Notes under the pieces: generated by a model
Database searches by the model: none
The model's input: only the letters and a program-made list of their open reading frames with translations
Told to the model about the DNA's origin: nothing
Made by a program: the position numbers and the translations under genes
Shown here: in pieces, positions 45,401 through 54,695 of the stretch
How positions within the stretch are numbered: position 1 is the stretch's first letter
How the letters are laid out: each line of letters opens with the position of its first letter
NCBI GenBank assembly: GCA_029718625.1
Contig: CM056395.1
Span: forward strand, 25,623,899 to 25,687,898
Source of the DNA: Synaphobranchus kaupii
Taxonomy: Eukaryota > Chordata > Actinopteri > Anguilliformes > Synaphobranchidae
DNA length: 64,000 bases
Direction: 5' to 3'

Positions 45401-46353
45401 CTCTATGACTGTAAAATAGGCTTAAGTTCTTACAGCCAATGCTTTAATCTTCATTATTATTATTATACCTGAAGAAACTAAATAAATAATTATTGTTATA
45501 ATGATATATGATTTAATATGATTATCATTCTTTAATTATAATTATATATAATATTTATTATTCACCATTCATGATTTAATTTCATTATTAATTATTCAAG
45601 TGAATGTCACACCTTTTACAGCCTTTATATAACCAAGTGAGTCAGGCCTCATTTCCGTTCACCCCCTGTAAACCGTAAACTCCCCCGCTGCTCAACAATG
45701 TCCACTTAAACACTCTTTACTCTTTACTGAAAACCTAGGGTTGCCATGAACCAAATTAAACTCACTGTATAAATCCCTCAGTCCTTCACTTATTTTCTCT
45801 GTACCTGGTTATGCTTTCAGGAGGTTAAATGCCAGTCGCAGAAGGTAAACAAAGTGTTGTTTCTTGGAAATTTGAAGATGATCTTCTCAACAGGAAATGC
45901 AATGTGGAACAACAGGCACATTGCCCTGTGGGATCAGGTAAGGACCGTGTCTAAGGAAACACTGCCCTCTAGTGTTGCTGTGCCAACATTGCATTTTCTC
46001 CACAGGAATATACTTATTGTTGGGGCAGAGTTAGGGCTTGGGTGTGCGTGTGCGTCCGTGTGTACGTGCACGCGTGTGAGTGTGTGTGCACGTGTGTGTG
46101 TGTGCACGTGTGTGTGTGTGTGTGAGTGTGTGTGCACGCATGTGAGTGTGTGTGTGTGAGTGTGTGTGTGTGAGTGTGTGTGTGTGAGTGTGTGTGTGTG
46201 AGTGTGTGTGTGTGTGTGAGTGTGTGTGCACGTGTGTGTGTGTGAGTGTGTGTGTGTGTGTGTGTGAGTGTGTGCACGTGTGTGTGTGTGCACGTGTGTG
46301 TGTGTGTGTGAGTGTGTGTGCACGCATGTGAGTGTGTGTGTGTGAGTGTGTGT

Positions 46354-46387
<34 letters not shown>

Positions 46388-46425
46388 GTGTGTGTGTGTG
46401 TGTGAGTGTGTGTGCACGTGTGTGT

Positions 46426-46465
<40 letters not shown>

Positions 46466-49400
46466 ACGTGTGTGTGTGTGTGAGTGTGTGTGCACGTGTG
46501 TGTGTGTGTGTGTGTGTGCGTGTGTGTGTGCACGTGTGTAATGCTGCTGTTTTCTCATGTCATAGGAGGATCTCTCAAAGCCTTTGGTAGAAGAGGACCT
46601 GGACGGTTCCTCGGGAGTTCTGTTTCCCTTCTACGACCCGGATACCCACATGCTCTATCTCGCTGGAAAGGTGAGTGTCAGAGGCAACATTAGCTTGCCT
46701 CATCAAACATAGCGCTGGAATACAGCACCCAAATCAGGTCTGGTGACTATAGTGACTCCCAGTCACAATGCAAGAATATTCCGGTCATGCCCACAAAGCC
46801 AACTGAACCGAACCGAACCAAACCAAACCAGACAGGGAGAAGCCTGTTTCATTGAACTTTATTATATCAGTTATTACTTATGGGACAGTGGGCTGTAGAG
46901 GTGTTAAAGTAACTGTGTTTACCTGTTAGCAGTGAGGTGCGGCGGGCGGTGTCGTCAGGCGAATAAATATATTTATATATATGTCCTCTGTGCGGTTTCC
47001 AGGGAGAGGGTTATATCCGGTACTATGAGATAAACCCAGAAAAGCCTTACATGCAGTACCTGACTGACCACCGCTCCCACCTACCTCAGAAAGGACTAGG
47101 TAAGCGCCTCACTTTAACAGCGCAGATTAATACCTCTGCCTTTTTCCTGCACAGAGCACTCGGCGTTGGACAGGTGCTTCAAACGGGTGTCTGAAGCAGA
47201 TTATACCAAAGAGGCATGGAAGTGTGAATGAACGCAATAATGTTTCAACAGTATTTAATGGAATTTCATAACGGCTGCAGTGTATAGGTTTAATAACTGG
47301 TTCAGGGTATAATATGTGTTGCAACAACAGGTGCCGTATATAATGCGTAATAACAGGATCAGTGTATAATAAGTGTAATTACAGTTTCAGTGTAAACTAA
47401 GTGTTATAAGAACTTTATCGTGATATAATAAGTGTAATAACAACAGGATCCTTATATCGTAAGTGCACAAACAACAGGTTCAGTGCATATGTGTGATAAA
47501 GGATAACAGGATGAGTGTGTATTAAGTGCAGTACTGACAGGTACGCTCCTCTATCCAGGTGTAATGCCAAAGAGGGGTCTGGACGTCGGCTCTTGTGAGG
47601 TCTTCAGATTCTATAAACTGGTGACGACCAAGAGTATGATCGAGCCGCTGTCTATGATCGTCCCCCGGAGGGTAAGACTGGTGTGGGGGCAGGGGAGAGA
47701 CACCCCCAAATATGCACTGTGGAGCCAGGAGACATACAGGCCAGTGTACATTACACGCTTACACATACGAGACGTACAGGCCAGTCTACAGTACACGCTT
47801 ACACATACGAGACGTACAGGCCAGTCTACAGTACACGCTTACACATATGAAACTGCTTTAGCTTGTTCTCCAACATGCTCCGTGCATTAGTGTACTAACA
47901 GACTAAATGCATTAGTGTACCTATTAAAATAATGAATGCATTAGTGCACTCTCTAACCTAATTAATGCATTAGTGCACTCTCTAACCTAATTAATGCATT
48001 AGTGCACTCTCTAACCTAATTAATGCATTAGTGCACTCTCTAACCTAATTAATGCATTAGTGCACTCTCTAACCTAATTAATGCATTAGTGCACTCTCTA
48101 ACCTAATTAATGCATTAGTGCACTCTCTAACCTAATGAATGCATTAGTGCACTCTCTAACCTAATGAATGCATTAGTGCACTCTCTAACCTAATGAATGC
48201 ATTAGTGCACTCTCTAACCTAATTAATGCATTAGTGCACTCTCTAACCTAATGAATGCATTAGTGCACTCTCTAACCTAATGAATGCATTAGTGCACTCT
48301 CTAACCTAATTAATGCATTAGTGCACTCTCTAACCTAATTAATGCATTAGTGCACTCTCTAACCTAATTAATGCATTAGTGCACTCTCTAACCTAATTAA
48401 TGCATTAGTGCACTCTAACCTAATTAATGCATTAGTGCACTCTCTAACCTAATTAATGCATTAGTGCACTCTCTAACCTAATTAATGCATTAGTGCACTC
48501 TCTAACCTAATTAATGCATTAGTGCACTCTCTAACCTAATTAATGCATTAGTGCACTCTCTAACCTAATTAATGCATTAGTTGTACTCAATAACAAGGTA
48601 TTCACCTGAATTGCTTCATTGTATATCCAGCTGTATGAATGGATACCATGTAAAAGTTCAAAAGCTGTGCAAGTCTCTGTGGATAAGCGCGTCTGCTAAA
48701 TGCCTGTAATGTAATGTAATGTCTTGTCCAGGTAGATGAGCCTCTTAACGTAAGCGTGGCACAGGCAGCAGAAATCTGTCTCATAATTTCTCAGTCCAGT
48801 GTTTTGTGTCTCCAATGCGCAGTCGGGGTCGTACCAGGAGGATCTCTACCCTATGACTGCAGGGAACCAGCCTGCCCTCACTGCAGCCCAGTGGCTCAGT
48901 GGACAGAATAAAGGTCAGGATTACAAACACCGTTAACTCCACACCAGCCGTCCCCAAACCCTGTTCCTGGAGATCTACCGTCCTGTAATGCAGTGTTCCC
49001 CAACCCTGTTCCTGGAGATCTACCTTCCTGTAGGGCAGTGCTCCCCAACCCTGTTCCTGGAGATCTACCGTCCTGTAGTGCAGTGTTCCCCAACCCTGTT
49101 CCTGGAGATCTACCTTCCTGTAGGGCAGTGTTCCCCAAACCCTGTTCCTGGAGATCTACCGTCCTGTAAGGCAGTGTTCCCCAACTCTGTTCCTGGAGAT
49201 CTACCGTCCTGTAGAGCAGTGCTCCCCAACCCTGTTCCTGGAGATCTACCATCCTGTAGGGCAGTGTTCCCCAACTCTGTTCCTGGAGATCTACCGTCCT
49301 GTAGGGCAGTGTTCCCCAACCCTGTTCCTGGAGATATACCTTCCTGTAGGGCAGTGCTCCCCAACCCTGTTCCTGGAGATCTACCGTCCTGTAGAGCAGT

Positions 49401-51502
49401 GTTCCCCAACTCTGTTCCTGGAGATCTACCGTCCTGTAGGGCAGTGTTCCCCAACCCTGTTCCTGGAGATATACCTTCCTGTAGGGCAGTGTTCCCCAAA
49501 CCCTGTTCCTGGAGATCTACCGTCCTGTAGGGCAGTGTTCCCCAACCCTGTTCCTGGAGATCTACCGTCCTGTAGTGCAGTGTTCCCCAAACCCTGTTCC
49601 TGGAGATCTACCGTCCTGTAGGGCACTGTTCCCCAACCCTGTTCCTGGAGATCTACCGTCCTGTAGTGCAGTGTTCCCCAACCCTGTTCCTGGAGATCTA
49701 CTGTCCTGTAGATTTTCACTCCAACCCTAACAAAGCTCACTTCATTCAGCAGCTAGAGATCTGGTTGAGCTGCTAAGTCATAAAATCAGGTTTGCCAAAT
49801 TAGGGTTGGAGTGAAAACCTACAGGACGGTAGATCTCCAGGAGCAGAGTTGGGGAACACTGCCCTACAGGACGGTAGATCTCCAGGAACAGAGTTGGGGA
49901 ACACTGCCCTACAGGAAGGTAGATCTCCAGGAACAGGGTTGGGGAACACTGCACTACAGGATGGTAGATCTCCAGGAACAGGGTTGGGGAACACTGCCCT
50001 ACAGGAAGGTAGATCTCCAGGAACAGGGTTGGGGAACACTGCACTACAGGATGGTAGATCTCCAGGAGCAGGGTTGGGGAGCACTGCACTACAGGATGGT
50101 AGATCTCCTGGAGCAGGGTTGGGGAACACTGCCCTACAGGACGGTAGATCTCCAGGAACAGGGTTGGGGAACACTGCCCTACAGGACGGTAGATCTCCAG
50201 GAGCAGGGTTGGGGAACACTGCCCTACAGGACGGTAGATCTCCAGGAAAAGGGTTTTTGGGTTCACTGCTCTACGCTGCCATGACACACCCCTGTTGGTC
50301 TGATAAACTCAGTCACAGTCCTCCAGACAATTATACATACAGTGCATGTATTGGATTCTGTGAGACATTTTAATTTACCTATGCATTTTGTCTGTCTTTA
50401 TACAGGAAAAAAGGTATCAAAGCATACACATGATGCATTGACTCATACTATATGTCTGTCATATGCATATATTAATTGTCTTTCTAACACTGCTGTTGGA
50501 GTTTGTATTTTTGAGATTTGGTGGTGTACAATATTAATGCACCATAACCTGGAGACCGTAACAACACACCCACAGGAGACTAAATTAATATTCATAGGAG
50601 ACCGTATCAACACACCCACAGGAGACTAAATTAATACTCATAGGAAATTTTAATAACACACTCACCACAGTCTGCTTAACACACCTACAGAACACAGGAG
50701 ACTTAGAGGAAATTGTATTAATGAGCTCAAATGAGACTCACAGTAATGGTGATGATGCTTGGTCCGTTCCAGACCCGGTCCTGATATCGTTGAAACCAGG
50801 ATGGCAGCCAGAGGACGTGTACTCGGAGCTAACCACAGGAAAATCTACAAACAACTCTGTGGACTCCAAATACTCCCAGAATCACCCTGGCCTACAGCAG
50901 CCGGCCGTCATAGAAGAGCGCTTGCAAACCAAAGAGGGAAAGGAGTCCAACGCCCTGGATAACGCGCAGAACGCCATGTCCAACGGTCGCGAGGACTTGC
51001 CGTGTTCAACTCCAAAAACAGAGAATGAGGTACAAACGGAACCTGTCTGCACAGCACAACCTGCTGTGTGCTCCTGCTGTTGAATATGGCTCAACTGAGT
51101 CAATAGAAACTTCATCTCATTACATTTATCATCGCGTTACCAAAATAACCGCTGGGTTTATTTTTTTGAAATTTAGGAGAATTTAGATTATTTTTAAAGA
51201 GTTGAATTTAGGACTAATGACAGTTCATGGGAATGCCCCTTTGCCCCCCCCCCCGTTTAAAGACTAATAAAATATTTTATCACTTTATGATTCCAGGAAG
51301 CTAGGACTCGCAGGACCAAAACGTTAATTTTGAGTGCGTTGGTGCCCTGATGAGTCCATGTTGTTTTTGTCCTCAGCTGCGGCAGGCCTTCTACAGGCAG
51401 CAGGAGGAGATCTGCTCCCTGCGGGAAGCTCTGGCACAGAGAGACGTGCGGATAACACAGCTTGAGCTGGAGATCAAGAACCTCCGCAACACCTCCACCT
51501 AA
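25993..51502 (+). CDS. coro2a: coro2a, coronin-2A-like WD40 actin-binding protein (whole gene, 12 coding exons)
   Basis: Coronins are beta-propeller proteins with a C-terminal coiled coil. Type II coronins bind F-actin, and CORO2A is also known from NCoR corepressor complexes. Twelve exons with GT-AG borders join without a frame break into 522 codons (mammalian proteins about 525; usual form). Residues 1-5 are MTITK, and [18 protein letters not shown] follows. WD/propeller exons cover about 6-360 ([50 protein letters not shown]). Next come the coronin signature [19 protein letters not shown] and a variable linker (about 396-478). Last is a coiled coil with [43 protein letters not shown] and ECAGGGAFL favour CORO2A over CORO2B, while the MTITK leader resembles the CORO2B start. 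Intron 1 is 13.1 kb and many introns carry repeat arrays. Confidence 0.93.
26008..28896. other. coro2a intron 1, 5' part
   Basis: Mostly unique-looking sequence with no recognised exon. At 27961-28453 there may be a DNA transposon remnant (own entry). Confidence 0.5.
27958..28453. mobile_element. Possible non-autonomous DNA transposon
   Basis: Left end ttttggggggcactgcac and right end ctttgccccccaaaat form a short terminal inverted repeat around about 490 bp. A frame on the plus strand (28065-28475) is open but matches no transposase known to me. Weak evidence. Confidence 0.35.
28897..29392. repeat. 31-bp minisatellite, 16 units
   Basis: Unit gtaatggtgcctgaaagtgg then tgtgcacatgc (31 bp), almost without variation, so recently expanded or homogenised. 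The minus strand is open in all rotating frames (244 codons), an artefact. Lies in coro2a intron 1. Confidence 0.95.
29393..32833. other. coro2a intron 1, middle part
   Basis: No exon recognised. There is a short (CA)n at 30459-30483, a T-run with (CTTTTG) at 30617, and a moderately GC-rich block at 29480-30140 whose origin I cannot name. Confidence 0.5.
32834..33032. repeat. Degenerate (CA)n microsatellite
   Basis: Cacaca with frequent tgcaca, gcacac and agacac interruptions over about 200 bp. Confidence 0.93.
33196..33313. repeat. 37-bp repeat, three units
   Basis: Three nearly identical units of ccccggaccccaagccccag then gactaaagccctcctgc. Followed at 33356-33535 by a GA-rich purine tract. 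Confidence 0.9.
33356..33535. repeat. GA-rich purine tract
   Basis: Mostly gagaga and gggaga blocks on the plus strand, with few pyrimidines. Such DNA can form triplex structures. Confidence 0.85.
34366..34563 (-). other. Possible terminal coding segment of an unidentified gene, antisense in coro2a intron 1
   Basis: A minus-strand open segment reads [19 protein letters not shown], continues with [13 protein letters not shown], and ends [14 protein letters not shown] before TGA at about 34366. It has normal protein-like composition and lies in a GC-rich island amid AT-rich DNA. An in-frame TGA stands shortly upstream (near 34580), so it needs an acceptor at about 34563 (gcggag) or is a pseudogene piece. 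The plus strand of the same stretch is also open (34424-34687). I do not recognise the family. Confidence 0.25.
34940..35928. repeat. 38-bp minisatellite, left part (about 26 units)
   Basis: Unit tgtatagcggtgtgtaaggg then gtatagggctctgttggg (38 bp). Variants ctgtgttagg, aaaggg and cagcag recur in irregular order. The first units (34940-35110) are the most divergent. The array is cut by a LINE and continues at 37748. Confidence 0.95.
35929..37747 (-). mobile_element. 5'-truncated LINE (CR1/L2/Rex1-like) inserted in the 38-bp array
   Basis: The minus strand gives an ORF2 tail, a short 3' UTR and a 3' end aataaaggtttcaatcaatc-like, that is, a terminal tetranucleotide repeat as in fish L2/CR1-like LINEs. 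The endonuclease domain is missing; the 5' junction lies at about 37747. The left flank stops at gggctgtgtt and the right flank resumes gttaggtgtacagcag, so only GTT is duplicated and the empty array site can be read exactly. The ORF has no stop, so the insertion is young. Confidence 0.92.
36139..37692 (-). CDS. LINE reverse transcriptase ORF (N-terminally truncated)
   Basis: An uninterrupted frame of 517 codons, which continues upstream without stop to the truncation point ([16 protein letters not shown]; the first codon counted as start is GTG and is not a true start). RT motifs: [16 protein letters not shown] (about 74-89), [13 protein letters not shown] (144-156), [10 protein letters not shown] (202-211) and FYADDT (232-237), with the catalytic Asp pair intact. 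The thumb and C-terminal parts follow to KCTCFE and stop. It copies element RNA into the target site in the family model. The clade is uncertain between CR1, L2 and Rex1. Confidence 0.9.
   Translation of the reverse strand: MKEVLSELKHIDVKKSTGEDHLVPKLLRLAAPIIAHLITHIFNLSLLTGTIPNVWKAGLVLPLFKGGDASSVNSYRPITKLSCLAKILESLVKRQLCSFLTVNNILNPQQSGFRPGHSTITATSLVINDIVTALDNKQKCAALFIDLAKAFDTVDHNILLKKLSSIGLDSVACTWFQAYLSNRTQAIMVGDMKSQFLEVKKGVPQGSILGPILFTIYINDIASNIENCNTHFYADDTVLYASASTSTQALAYLQSAFNVIQQALAGLTLVLNIEKTKYMILSTQNRHTIVPNTSISSLTGAQIEQVQYYKYLGIWLDHDLSFITHVTNLSKKIKPKIGFLYRNRSCFSLNNRRRIVQATILPMLDCGDILYGHASNSTLRPLDVIYHSVLRFITGDGFRTHHCTLYDSVGWYSLNYRRKQHSIFFIYKALIAKLPLYLTRLLSIKNVSHYTRSQDWITLEAPKTRTNLGNTAFSTCAPYIWNKYQDTLKLDCFVSIESFKNALLNMIMKEAKCTCFE
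37748..39066. repeat. 38-bp minisatellite, right part (about 35 units)
   Basis: Continuation of the array interrupted by the LINE. It ends only about 45 bp before coro2a exon 2, just upstream of a branch-point-like gtaactcac (39077-39085) and pyrimidine-rich acceptor tract. Confidence 0.95.
39112..39312 (+). CDS. coro2a: coro2a exon 2
   Basis: The acceptor ttgtgttccag is followed at once by ATG ([18 protein letters not shown]), 67 codons, ending ILSIHH before the donor GTAAGA. Encodes the N-terminal extension and first propeller blade. The last nine bases and the donor belong to the first unit of the 43-bp array. Confidence 0.95.
39304..39998. repeat. 43-bp minisatellite overlapping the coro2a exon 2 splice donor, 16 units
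   Basis: Unit attcaccatgtaagacct then tcctctagcagtgctgttat and actct. The first unit starts inside exon 2, so each unit repeats the exon end plus donor (CAT|GTAAGA). Fourteen of 16 units keep GTAAGA; those at 39347 and 39519 have TTAAGA. Confidence 0.95.
39999..43272. other. coro2a intron 2, rest
   Basis: Unique-looking sequence with a (CT)n at 40547-40568, a piggyBac-like MITE (own entry) and a G-run at 43211-43222. No additional exon recognised. Confidence 0.55.
41614..41960. mobile_element. piggyBac-like MITE flanked by TTAA
   Basis: The ends are ttaaggcccgtccacaccaa and ttggtgtggacgggccttaa, perfect inverted repeats beginning and ending with TTAA, followed inward by gaacgataactata / tatagttatcgttc. 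347 bp, no coding capacity. A TTAA boundary is the piggyBac target signature; the superfamily is inferred from that alone. Confidence 0.75.
43273..43389 (+). CDS. coro2a: coro2a exon 3
   Basis: 39 codons, [20 protein letters not shown] through IASCSEDST, donor GTAGGC. A propeller blade with the coronin GHRGNV.D.KWNPF pattern. Confidence 0.95.
43900..44049 (+). CDS. coro2a: coro2a exon 4
   Basis: 50 codons, [16 protein letters not shown] through STAYDYK, acceptor gtgccccag, donor GTACCG. Contains the WD-type VKIWDIP end and [17 protein letters not shown]. Confidence 0.95.
44071..44225. repeat. (CA)n-rich stretch in coro2a intron 4
   Basis: Blocks of cacaca with cgcaca, tataca and ctcacg interruptions, starting 22 bp after the exon 4 donor. 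Confidence 0.9.
44451..44630 (+). CDS. coro2a: coro2a exon 5
   Basis: 60 codons, [13 protein letters not shown] through DPRSGALLQ, donor GTACGC. Holds [20 protein letters not shown], a strongly conserved coronin blade. Confidence 0.95.
44631..45820. other. coro2a intron 5
   Basis: AT-rich and unique-looking. There is one small direct duplication (cacaaaaactgggtttgaaa at 45268 and cacaaaagctgggtttgaaa at 45321). No exon or transposon recognised. Confidence 0.6.
45821..45937 (+). CDS. coro2a: coro2a exon 6
   Basis: 39 codons, [17 protein letters not shown] through [10 protein letters not shown], donor GTAAGG. Ends with the ALWDQ WD element. Confidence 0.95.
46038..46538. repeat. (TG)n microsatellite, about 500 bp, coro2a intron 6
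   Basis: Nearly pure TG with regular gagtg and cacg interruptions (tgtgtgcacgtgtg, tgtgagtgtg). It fills most of the intron and stops 27 bp before exon 7. Confidence 0.95.
46566..46670 (+). CDS. coro2a: coro2a exon 7
   Basis: 35 codons, [18 protein letters not shown] through HMLYLAGK, donor GTGAGT. Confidence 0.95.
47003..47099 (+). CDS. coro2a: coro2a exon 8
   Basis: 32 codons plus one base, [17 protein letters not shown] through HLPQKGL, donor GTAAGC, phase 1. Confidence 0.95.
47559..47671 (+). CDS. coro2a: coro2a exon 9
   Basis: Completes a Gly codon, then [20 protein letters not shown] through SMIVPRR, donor GTAAGA. Carries the coronin signature at the end of the propeller. Confidence 0.95.
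47935..48590. repeat. 29-bp minisatellite, about 22 units, coro2a intron 9
   Basis: Unit taatgcattagtgcactct then ctaacctaat (29 bp), T/G variation at one site and one unit shortened by four bases (about 48410). Very homogeneous. Confidence 0.95.
48665..48722. repeat. Tail of a common teleost SINE/LINE
   Basis: ctgtggataagcgcgtctgc followed by taaatgcctgtaatgtaatg resembles the widespread fish 3' tail that ends with a tandem taatg/taaatg repeat. Only the tail is present. Confidence 0.6.
48823..48913 (+). CDS. coro2a: coro2a exon 10
   Basis: 30 codons plus one base, [20 protein letters not shown] through LSGQNK, donor GTCAGG, phase 1. Confidence 0.93.
48946..49712. repeat. 45-bp minisatellite, forward arm (17 units)
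   Basis: Unit gcagtgttccccaaccctgt then tcctggagatctaccgtcct and gtagg, 45 bp. The unit is the terminal segment of palindromic MITE family A. The period is a multiple of three, so open frames on both strands are artefacts. Confidence 0.95.
49713..49825. mobile_element. Core of palindromic MITE family A between the two arrays
   Basis: ttttcactccaaccctaaca at the left pairs with ttagggttggagtgaaaac at the right. Matches the interior of the 1404-1580 copy (aactccaaccataacaaagc). Confidence 0.8.
49826..50252. repeat. 45-bp minisatellite, inverted arm (10 units)
   Basis: The reverse complement of the forward unit: ctacaggacggtagatctcc then aggaacagggttggggaaca and ctgcc. Ten units. Confidence 0.95.
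50773..51029 (+). CDS. coro2a: coro2a exon 11 (variable linker)
   Basis: Completes an Asp codon, then [19 protein letters not shown] through TPKTENE, donor GTACAA. The middle is rich in Ser, Asn, Gln and Glu and poorly conserved; the TPKTENE end is conserved in type II coronins. Confidence 0.92.
51377..51502 (+). CDS. coro2a: coro2a exon 12 (coiled coil and stop)
   Basis: 41 codons and [22 protein letters not shown] through [13 protein letters not shown]. Heptad pattern of the trimerising coronin coiled coil. Acceptor ttgtcctcag. Confidence 0.95.
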   Translation: MRQAFYRQQEEICSLREALAQRDVRITQLELEIKNLRNTST

Positions 51503-52935
51503 CCCACCCCCACCCCAAATCCCCCTGGTACAACTGCACCTAAACCAGGGGTGGAGAACCTTATCCGAAAAGGGCCAGTGTGTAGGTGCAGGTTTTTGAT
51601 TTAGCCCAGCACTAAGACACCTGATTCAACTAATTAACTAATCATGGTCTTCAATTAAGATTGATAAGTAGAATCAGGTGTCTTAGTGCTGGACTAAGAC
51701 AAAAACCCGCACCCACACCGGCCCATTCCCCACCCCTGACCTAAACCATCACCCTTCCCAACCACCTGTATCTAAACCCCCCCCCAATCCCCTTCTCTCC
51801 CCAAGCATCTCACGTGTAACAAATTATATATGCAATTTTTTTTAATGGACTTTTTGGTTTAGGTTTTCCATATTGTTTTTATGCTTTGGAGCTATGCAAG
51901 TCTTTTTTGAATTTCTTTTTTTAACCATGCCCCTTTATTAGCAATTTGTAGGTGCCCCGTCTTAAATGTTTAAACGCAGACATCTCATGAATAGAGGAAT
52001 GGGCGCATCGTACGTGATTGTACAAAACAAAACCTGTTTGTAAGCTTTTGTTAGGAATTTCCTACGGAATTGTGAAAAAAAGGGCTAGACCATGCTGAAG
52101 ATTGTCTGAATGGCTGATGGATGTATTTATACTATAGTGAAAGTGAGTAATGGATGCCATTTATACTGAGTGGGACAGTCCAGCTCTTATCTGCAGTAGC
52201 AGAAGTTTTAAAAATTGCAATTATTTATATTTTTGTTTTTATATTTGGGGAAAAAGCCAAAATCATCATTGTGAATATTCACTGCCTTGAGGACAGATAA
52301 TTCTATCATATTGGGATTAATATTCTGACACTTCAGCCATTTACAAACCAGAACTGCGGCATACTGCTTGACACACAAACCGGCATCATGTTTACACACA
52401 CACACACCTCACATACCTGCAGCATTCAGACACACACACACACACACCTTTGAACGGCACTGCACTTCTTGTATGTGGGGAATGTATTGCACCAGGAATG
52501 AGGATGTTCTATTTGTATCTATTTTAGTTATACTTTAATTCAGCTGTTCTTTTTTCCCCATTTAGGTGGAGTTCACTACATGTAAGAGTTAAGGTAAAAC
52601 TCCTGGCCTTTTAGGATTAGCTGGTGGAGGAGTGGGAAGGCTGAGGAGGAAGTTTTAAGTTCATAGAGGATAATTCAGTATCACAGATCCTGTTTGGTTC
52701 TTCACGGTGTGCAGAAGACTGCCGTTCACTCATGTCTCAGGTTAACGGTGGCGTGTTCGTAGGGAAAGAGGTTGACCGTTCCTCCATTACATTTCACTAC
52801 AGCGGAGGACTGCGTCCGTTTCATGTCGGCGGTTGTAAATGGTGAATACTGTCTTTTACAGAGAACTGAATTTGAAGAGCTGTTGCTATGTACAAATGAC
52901 ATACAGGGAATTCAATAAATATTTTCCTATCTCTT
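51503..52935 (+). other. coro2a 3' UTR with poly(A) signal
   Basis: The region after the TAA stop. AATAAA occurs at about 52914-52919 and again near 52957. A family B MITE lies within. The exact end is unknown. Confidence 0.55.
51546..51738. mobile_element. Palindromic MITE, family B, copy 3, in the coro2a 3' UTR
   Basis: Begins ggggtggagaaccttatccg and ends ggcccattccccacccctga; inner blocks gtgtaggtgcaggttttt and aaaacccgcacccacacc pair. It would fold into a strong hairpin in the mRNA. Confidence 0.8.
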
Positions 52936-54241
52936 TGTGTACTTGAATTCTGGGGGAAAATAAACATTTTGGAGCTAACAGGGGTTCCCCCATTAAAATG
53001 ATTTTTTAAAAGGTTTTCTCTGTGAAACATTTCTGTTAAAGAACCCCTTGCTCGCATTATTACAAGTAGTCTCTCCGGGCAGAATTGGTCACATTGGGTG
53101 TCAGGTTCATTAGCTTCAAAATAAATTTTAATGTGATTCTCAATGAAAAGGAAAAAAACAAGTGCGCTTTCCAAAATTCAACTGGGTGCTCATCCTCAAC
53201 AGATACTCATATAATCCCAAAACGCAAGGCAGTGCTCCATCAATAAAGAAATTATATATACATTTTTTTTAAATAAGCCAAATGCTTACGCTTTTCAGCC
53301 GAAAGCCTTCCTTAGAGCGCTGAATTGTGTTCTGGTACTATATGTGTTTCACACAATATTCTTGTCAAGGTAGACTGGCGCAATATCTGATCCATTCTTC
53401 CAGTTTAGCAAGAAACAATCAAAAAAATATGTAGAAATGCACACAGAATCCCAAAGTCATTAAAATGAGTTAAGTTATATGAACGGATGTTTCCAGGCAA
53501 CAGTCTCCTGGTGACCCCTACTGTCCTTTTCCACACAGACAAGTGACAGCTGTCTAAACTGTAAACATTAATGACTGACAGAATTGAGTTGACTACACTA
53601 TGGGATGGATTGGTTCTGATCAACAATAGAACACTTGAGGAAATAAAAATCTTAATAAAATAACTTTCTAGAACAGCAAGCATATCTCCTTCCCTAAATC
53701 CCAGAGCATGGCTATTCAAATCTGGCCCTCAAATCCAAATCCGGCCCTGGTTTTCACCACTCCCCTGTGAAAGGGGTCCACCCGTATCATTGGTGGCACA
53801 TCGCTGGCTTCCGGGAGCCCAATGATACTTCCTCCTTGGTTCGTTACAAGGCACGGTTTGCCACTTAGAGCAAGGGTGCACCACTCCGGTCCTGGAGAGA
53901 CAGCTGGTTTTTGTTCCAACCAATTATCTTCATTTTAGTTTTCCGACTGCTCTATGAAACTGCTGGTTCACTCCTGTACTTGAGCACAGTAAAATCTTTA
54001 GGATACACTTTGCAGCCTGCCCTGCAGTGTCAGATCAAGATATGATTGAGCCAAATAAACAGAGAAGTTGGCACAAAAACGCTGAAACAAATCAACCCTT
54101 GTTGTGCACCCCTGAACTGGAGCTAAAAAAACTTTACAGCGCTTCCTCAGTCGTCACTTCACTTCCTGTTTTTGCAGTTTTGTACGTCTCAGTTGCTGCG
54201 GAACAGATCTCAGATTGAGCTGGTCAATCCCACAGAAAATG

Positions 54242-54424
54242 CCAGGGTGTGAAATTAACACCAGCCAAATGCTGGTAAAATTTTGACTGGCTGGCAATAT
54301 TTTTACTCAAGCAGCCACTTTGGCCGGTAACCAGCCAGCTTGTGTTGTATTGTAAAAGGTAATGTGGCTGGTGATTTTTAGAATCCATAAGCCAGTGGGT
54401 GAAAAAGTAAATTTCATACCCTGG
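54242..54424. mobile_element. Palindromic MITE between coro2a and anp32b
   Basis: Ends ccagggtgtgaaatt and aatttcataccctgg are inverted copies; about 183 bp, no coding capacity. Confidence 0.7.
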
Positions 54425-54631
54425 AAAATACCACTTAACCAATGCATGTCCTGTAGGAAAATATCATCCGCTGCCCTTACCTCACAAACCACCCTGCATA
54501 AAATTTTAAAAAAAAGAAAAAAAAAAGAAACCAACTAATTTTCACATCGAACAAATGCACCAATTTGGAATTTAAGGTCATGCCACACTTACCAGGACAG
54601 CTGGTCTGAGAGTCACATTAAACACAAATTG

Positions 54632-54695
54632 TAACATCCATCCATTATCTAATCCGTTTATTTTTGGTCAGGGTCACGGGGGTGCTGGAGCCTAA
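54632..54695. repeat. Fragment of a common fish LINE/SINE 3' end
   Basis: catccatccattatctaatc and gtcacgggggtgctggagcc resemble a 3' segment very frequent in teleost retroposons, carrying the catccatcc repeat. Confidence 0.55.

Noticed and set aside
25993..51502. Assignment of the coronin as coro2b
   Set aside because: The short leader is CORO2B-like, but most informative stretches ([34 protein letters not shown]) and the neighbour anp32b favour coro2a. A phylogenetic tree would settle it.
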